This document shows, piece after piece, positions 59,874 through 64,000 of a stretch of 64,000 bases of DNA. Under the pieces are notes generated by a model. That model was not told the origin of the DNA, did no database searches, and saw only the letters and a list, made by a program, of their open reading frames with translations. The stretch's first letter is position 1. Each line of letters begins with the position of its first letter. The DNA is from Oceanirhabdus sp942490885 (lineage in GTDB: Bacteria > Bacillota > Clostridia > Clostridiales > Clostridiaceae): assembly GCA_942490885.1 (NCBI GenBank), contig CALNYT010000002.1, forward strand, positions 5,084,001-5,148,000. The letters run 5' to 3'. The position numbers and the translations under genes were made by a program.

Positions 59874-61748
59874 CTATTTATCTTTATTTTGTTCTAAATA
59901 AATCATAAGCACTGTGATATCTGCTGGTGATACTCCAGATATTCTTGATGCTTGCCCTAGATTCTCTGGTCTAATTTCATTTAATTTCTGCATCGCTTCT
60001 ATTCTTAAACTTTTTACATCCTTGTAATCAAGTTCTGTTGGTATCTTTTTATTTTCAAATTTCTTAAATTGATTAACTTGCTCAAGTTGTTTTTGAATAT
60101 ACCCCTCATATTTAGCTGATATCGAAACTTGTTGCTGAACATCTATTGGCAATTCCATTCTATCTTTATCTAATTCCTCTACCATCTCATAATTCAACTC
60201 AGGCCTTTTTATTAATTCATATAAAGAAATTGGCTTTTTTAATTCTGAAGAATCCATAGATTTTAGCCATTCATTAACTTCTTTCTTATTTGTAATCTGT
60301 ACTTCTTTTATTCTATTTATTTCATTATCTATTTCTAATTTTCTTTTAGTAAATAAATTCAATCTTTCTTGTGAAACTAATCCAATATCATACCCTAATT
60401 GTGTTAATCTAAGATCCGCATTATCCTGCCTTAACAGCAGTCTGTATTCTGACCTAGATGTCATCATTCTATATGGCTCATTAGTCCCTTTAGTAACCAA
60501 ATCATCGATTAATACACCGATGTATCCATCAGATCTTTTAAGAATAACAGGTTGTTTCCCTTGAACTTTTCTAGCAGCGTTTATCCCTGCTATAATTCCC
60601 TGTGATCCTGCTTCTTCATATCCTGAACTTCCATTAAATTGTCCGGCTGAGAATAAACCTTCAACATGCTTTATCTCTAAAGATAAATCTAATTGCTTTG
60701 GGTTTATACAATCATATTCTATTGCATATCCAATTCTCATAATTTCAACATTCTCTAATCCTTCTATGGATCTCAACATCTCTATCTGAACATCTTCTGG
60801 AAGTGAACTTGACATACCTTGAACATAAAGCTCATCAGTATTCTCGCCTTCAGGCTCAATAAATATTTGATGTCTTTCCTTATCTGGGAATCTCATCACT
60901 TTATCTTCAATAGACGGACAATATCTTGGTCCCGTACTCTTTAATGTTCCATTATATAATGGTGATCTATCAATATTATTTCTTATAATCTCATGAGTTT
61001 TTTCATTAGTATATGTTAAATAACAAGATACTTGAGCTCTGTCTATGTCTCTATTCATGAAAGAAAATGGCACTATTTTTAAATCCCCTGGTTGTTCTGT
61101 CATCTTTGAAGTATCTACAGATCTTCTATGAACTCTAGCAGGAGTTCCTGTTTTAAATCTTCTTAATTCTATTCCTAATTCACTAAGGGAATCTGATAAA
61201 TAATTAGCTGGTAATAATCCCGATGGCCCTTCATTAAATTGGTTTTCTCCAATTATTATTGTTGACTTAAGATAAGTTCCCGTTGTTATAATAATAGCCT
61301 TACTTTCATAGTAAGCTCCATTCTTGGTAATAACTCCTGTAACTTTATTATCTTCATGTGTAATTTTAACAACTTCAGTCATTTTTAATTCAAGATTATC
61401 TTCTTTTTCTAAAGTTGTTTTCATTTCTTGCGAATATCTATGTTTATCTGCTTGCACCCTAAGTGAATGAACTGCTGGTCCCTTTGATAAATTCAACATT
61501 CTTGATTGAATAAACGTTTTATCAATGTTAATTCCCATCTCTCCACCTAAAGCATCTATCTCTCTAACTAAATGTCCCTTAGCAGTACCTCCAATATTAG
61601 GATTACATGGCATCATTGCTATACTCTCTAAACTTGTAGTACACATTAATGTCTTGCATCCTAATCTAGCAGAAGCTAAAGCAGCTTCACATCCTGCATG
61701 ACCTGCTCCAATTACAATTACATCATATTTTCCACCAGAATACGTCAT
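59874..61748 (-). CDS. mnmG: tRNA uridine-34 modification enzyme MnmG
   Basis: With MnmE it adds the carboxymethylaminomethyl group to the wobble uridine of certain tRNAs, using FAD. 624 residues from ATG 61748 (GGTGAAG upstream). FAD motif VIVIGAGHAGCEAALASARLG, CTTSLESIAMMPCNPNIGG, the second nucleotide motif ITTGTYLKS and the C-terminal helical domain ending LGQASRISGVSPADITVL are all typical. The longer frame start at 61772 lies inside mnmE and is rejected. Confidence 0.97.
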   Translation of the reverse strand: MTYSGGKYDVIVIGAGHAGCEAALASARLGCKTLMCTTSLESIAMMPCNPNIGGTAKGHLVREIDALGGEMGINIDKTFIQSRMLNLSKGPAVHSLRVQADKHRYSQEMKTTLEKEDNLELKMTEVVKITHEDNKVTGVITKNGAYYESKAIIITTGTYLKSTIIIGENQFNEGPSGLLPANYLSDSLSELGIELRRFKTGTPARVHRRSVDTSKMTEQPGDLKIVPFSFMNRDIDRAQVSCYLTYTNEKTHEIIRNNIDRSPLYNGTLKSTGPRYCPSIEDKVMRFPDKERHQIFIEPEGENTDELYVQGMSSSLPEDVQIEMLRSIEGLENVEIMRIGYAIEYDCINPKQLDLSLEIKHVEGLFSAGQFNGSSGYEEAGSQGIIAGINAARKVQGKQPVILKRSDGYIGVLIDDLVTKGTNEPYRMMTSRSEYRLLLRQDNADLRLTQLGYDIGLVSQERLNLFTKRKLEIDNEINRIKEVQITNKKEVNEWLKSMDSSELKKPISLYELIKRPELNYEMVEELDKDRMELPIDVQQQVSISAKYEGYIQKQLEQVNQFKKFENKKIPTELDYKDVKSLRIEAMQKLNEIRPENLGQASRISGVSPADITVLMIYLEQNKDK

Positions 61749-61756
61749 TACTTCAC

Positions 61757-63130
61757 CTACTTTCCTAAACAAAATTCTGCAAATATTTTATCTATTATAT
61801 CTTCTTCAAGTGTATCTCCAGTTATTTCACCTAAGTGTCTCCATGCATCCCTTAAATCAATAGAAGCTAAATCTATAGCCATGGTAACACTTAAAGCATC
61901 TATGGCATGCTTCATGCTCTCTTTAGCCCTAATTAATGCTTGCTTGTGTCTATTGTTTGTTACATAAACATCACTATAATCAATTTTTCCCCCAAAGAAC
62001 ATTTCTTCTATACTCTGCTTTAATTTATCTATACCTAGTTCACCTTTAATAGAAGTTTCAATGACTCTAAATTTTTCAATATCTAACTCACTTATATCCA
62101 TCTCTTTATCTAAATCAATTTTATTTATAATCACTAAATAATTCTTTGATTTAATATACTCAAATATTTCTTTATCTTCTTCATCAATTGGTCTACTGTT
62201 ATCTAAAACAAATAGTACTAAGTCCGCCCTTTCAATCATTTGACGCGACTTTTCTACCCCAATTTTCTCCACAACATCTTCTGTTTCTCTGATTCCGGCT
62301 GTGTCAATTAACTTAATTGGAATACCCTTAAAATTTATATATTCTTCAATAATGTCTCTTGTAGTACCAGGTACATCCGTCACTATTGCTCTAGTTTCTT
62401 TTAAAATTGTATTGAGCAAAGATGATTTTCCAACATTAGGTTTTCCAACTAATGTTGTAGTTATTCCCTCTCTTAATATCTTTCCTTCATCAGCACTTTG
62501 TAATAGTCTATCAATTTCTCTTAAAATATCACTTGATTTTGTTGTTGCTATATCAGCTGTTACCTCTTCTAATTCATCTTCAGGATAATCTACAGTAGCT
62601 TCTATATTAGCAATTATCCCTAATAAATGAGATCTAAGTTCATTTATTTCCTTGGAAATCTTTCCTTCTGATTGTTGTAACGCTGATCTTGCACTAACTT
62701 CTGTCTTAGCTCTAATAATATCAATTACAGCCTCTGCTTGACTTAAATCTATTCTACCATTTAAAAATGCACGTTTTGTAAACTCTCCAGGCTCTGCTAA
62801 CCTTGCCCCCGCTCTTATAACCTCATTTAAAATATTATTAGTAACAACTACTCCACCATGACAATTAATTTCAATTGTATCTTCTGCTGTGAAACTTCTA
62901 GGTCCCTTCATAAATGATATAATTACTTCATCAATCTTATTTCTATCACCATCTACAATAAATCCATATCTCATTGTATAACTCTTGATATTATCTAATT
63001 CTCTATTATTTTTACCGACAAAAATCTTCTTAGTTATTTTTAATGCATCATTTCCTGAAACTCTAATAATAGAAATTCCACCTTCACCAATACTAGTGGC
63101 AACTGCTGCAATCGTATCAAATTCTTTCAT
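61757..63130 (-). CDS. mnmE: tRNA modification GTPase MnmE
   Basis: Partner of MnmG. 457 residues: an N-terminal folate-binding domain (TIAAVATSIGEGGISIIRVSG), a helical domain and an inserted G domain with VGKPNVGKSSLLN (about 224-236), DVPGTTRDIIEEY, DTAGIRETED and NKIDL. The C-terminal end FAEFCLGK matches the conserved FC[IL]GK motif needed for catalysis. It is eight bases from mnmG. Confidence 0.97.
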   Translation of the reverse strand: MKEFDTIAAVATSIGEGGISIIRVSGNDALKITKKIFVGKNNRELDNIKSYTMRYGFIVDGDRNKIDEVIISFMKGPRSFTAEDTIEINCHGGVVVTNNILNEVIRAGARLAEPGEFTKRAFLNGRIDLSQAEAVIDIIRAKTEVSARSALQQSEGKISKEINELRSHLLGIIANIEATVDYPEDELEEVTADIATTKSSDILREIDRLLQSADEGKILREGITTTLVGKPNVGKSSLLNTILKETRAIVTDVPGTTRDIIEEYINFKGIPIKLIDTAGIRETEDVVEKIGVEKSRQMIERADLVLFVLDNSRPIDEEDKEIFEYIKSKNYLVIINKIDLDKEMDISELDIEKFRVIETSIKGELGIDKLKQSIEEMFFGGKIDYSDVYVTNNRHKQALIRAKESMKHAIDALSVTMAIDLASIDLRDAWRHLGEITGDTLEEDIIDKIFAEFCLGK

Positions 63131-63281
63131 ATCTACTCACCTTCTTATAATAAAATTCTTAATTATTATACTGAATTATACTATATAATCTTTAATTAGT
63201 ATTTTCCATGTGTTAATTAATAATAATTAACATTAATGAATCCTAATATACATACTACAAAAAAAAAGTATTATTTTCAAG

Positions 63282-63308
63282 AAAAAAAGAAAGCCTCTAG
63301 GCTTTCTT
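63282..63308 (-). terminator. Terminator after jag
   Basis: AGAAAGCC and GGCTTTCT pair around a 4-base loop. On the minus strand it is followed by TTTTTTTC; the jag stop codon lies in the stem. Confidence 0.8.
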
Positions 63309-63929
63309 CCTTTTAGGTTCTATTACAACTCTACGATAAGGTTCGTCACCTTCACTAAAGGTCTTCACATAATTATCATTTTGCAGAGCTGAGTGAATTA
63401 TTCTTCTCTCATATGGATTCATTGGCTCTAATTTTATAGCTTTATTGAACATTTTTGCTCTTTTAGCTTTCTTAATAGCAAGCCCTTTTAAAATCTCTGT
63501 TCTCTTTGCTCTATAATTTTGAGTGTCAAGTATTACCCTTTTATATTTCTCATTAGTGTCTTTATTAATCGCTAAACTAGTCAAATATTGAAGTGCATCT
63601 AAAGTTTCTCCACGATATCCTATCAAAATTCCCATGTCTTCACCTAAAATTTCAACATTTAAGCTTTCCTGAGTTTCTTTCGTTTCTACTTTAGCTTCTA
63701 CACCCATGTGAGTGAATATTTTGTCTAAGAATTCTTTAGCCTCTTTATCAAATTGTTTCTTTAATGTAATTTTGACAACTGCTTCTTTAACCCCAAAAAT
63801 ATTTAAGAAGCCTTTACTTCCTTGATCAAGTATCTCAATGTCAACATTTTCTTTAGTAGTATTAAGTTCAATCAAACCTTTTTCAATTGCTGCTTCAGCA
63901 GTCTTTGCTGTAACCTCAATAGATTTCAC
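63297..63929 (-). CDS. jag: RNA-binding protein Jag (KhpB)
   Basis: 210 residues from a GTG start (AGGTG upstream). In order: the Jag-N domain (EVTAKTAEAAIEKGLIELN; SKGFLNIFGVKEAVV), the KH-like domain with GEDMGILIGYRGETLDALQYLTSLA and the R3H domain with NPYERRIIHSALQND. Jag/KhpB binds RNA and affects cell division and shape (family knowledge). It follows yidC in Firmicutes, and the end of such a gene is seen immediately upstream. Confidence 0.95.
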   Translation of the reverse strand: MKSIEVTAKTAEAAIEKGLIELNTTKENVDIEILDQGSKGFLNIFGVKEAVVKITLKKQFDKEAKEFLDKIFTHMGVEAKVETKETQESLNVEILGEDMGILIGYRGETLDALQYLTSLAINKDTNEKYKRVILDTQNYRAKRTEILKGLAIKKAKRAKMFNKAIKLEPMNPYERRIIHSALQNDNYVKTFSEGDEPYRRVVIEPKRKKA

Positions 63930-63965
63930 TCAACATACACCTGCCTCTCCCTACGTAATATATTA

Positions 63966-64000
63966 TTATGCTTTAGTAGGTTCCGTTTTTTTCATTTTCT
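63966..64000 (-). CDS. Probable membrane insertase YidC/SpoIIIJ, last residues only
   Basis: On the minus strand the last codons read KMKKTEPTKA and a stop at 63966-63968, a typical basic C-terminus of YidC. The position before jag fits. With only ten residues visible the call rests mainly on gene order. Confidence 0.55.
   Translation of the reverse strand, partial: KMKKTEPTKA

Overview
The window is AT-rich, clostridial-type chromosomal DNA, most likely from Clostridium sensu stricto. The evidence is the very low GC content, strong AGGAGG-type ribosome binding sites, FabK/FabT-type fatty acid synthesis and Firmicutes replication and segregation genes. The right end (jag, mnmE, mnmG, rsmG, noc, parA, parB, with two parS sites) is the conserved origin-proximal block. 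A few codons of a probable yidC end the window, so dnaA and oriC should lie just beyond base 64000. No species can be named from the sequence alone.

Layout. 1-470: the end of an S41 (tail-specific) protease. 488-8960: an accessory bacteriocin-type cassette. It has a peptidase-containing ABC exporter split by a frameshift, an unusually long HlyD-like adaptor, two intact and one broken double-glycine peptide genes, and several tiny membrane proteins that may give immunity. The cassette is bracketed by two copies of the accA 3' end plus its terminator, which suggests it arrived by recombination at accA. 8985-19591: a complete fatty-acid synthesis operon on the minus strand, in transcription order fabT, fabH, acpP, fabK, fabD, fabG, fabF, accB, fabZ, accC, accD, accA. 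Palindromic FabT-type operators lie in the fabT and acpP promoters. 19672-22749: a two-component system and an ankyrin-type lipoprotein, closed by a perfect 64-nt inverted repeat shared with the convergent gene. 22745-29537: a response regulator, kinase, FtsX-type ABC transporter and an ABC-class ATPase, apparently one operon. 30190-32134: DnaD-like and DnaI/DnaC-like helicase-loading proteins. 32244-34277: eleven tRNA genes (repeating Glu-Val-Asp-Thr units) on the minus strand, interleaved with five copies of a ~123-bp inverted-end repeat and read from two tandem strong promoters. 34378-39711: a BaiN/HI0933 flavoprotein, a C39-like exported protein, DUF1858 and DUF3298 proteins and a leucine-rich-repeat lipoprotein, with dispersed repeats between them. 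39994-53124: purA, a YhaM-like exonuclease, a two-component system, dnaB, lonC, rplI, gdpP, a MazG-like protein, rpsR, ssb, rpsF and DUF951. 53351-56250: DUF3343, YedF, a class V aminotransferase/cysteine desulfurase and YyaC, pointing to sulfur/selenium handling and sporulation. 56286-64000: the segregation and tRNA-modification block.

Two dispersed non-coding repeat families stand out. One is a ~250-bp MITE-like element with purine-rich terminal inverted repeats (copies near 11.0, 35.6, 38.3, 39.9 and 53.2 kb). The other is the ~123-bp repeat among the tRNAs (a sixth copy lies near 37.1 kb), whose terminal stems vary between copies but stay largely self-complementary. The least ordinary region is the 0.5-9.1 kb cassette: anionic double-glycine peptides, a giant adaptor, a poly(A) frameshift, partial decay and accA-tail brackets. 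All functional calls come from reading motifs by eye; no database search was run.
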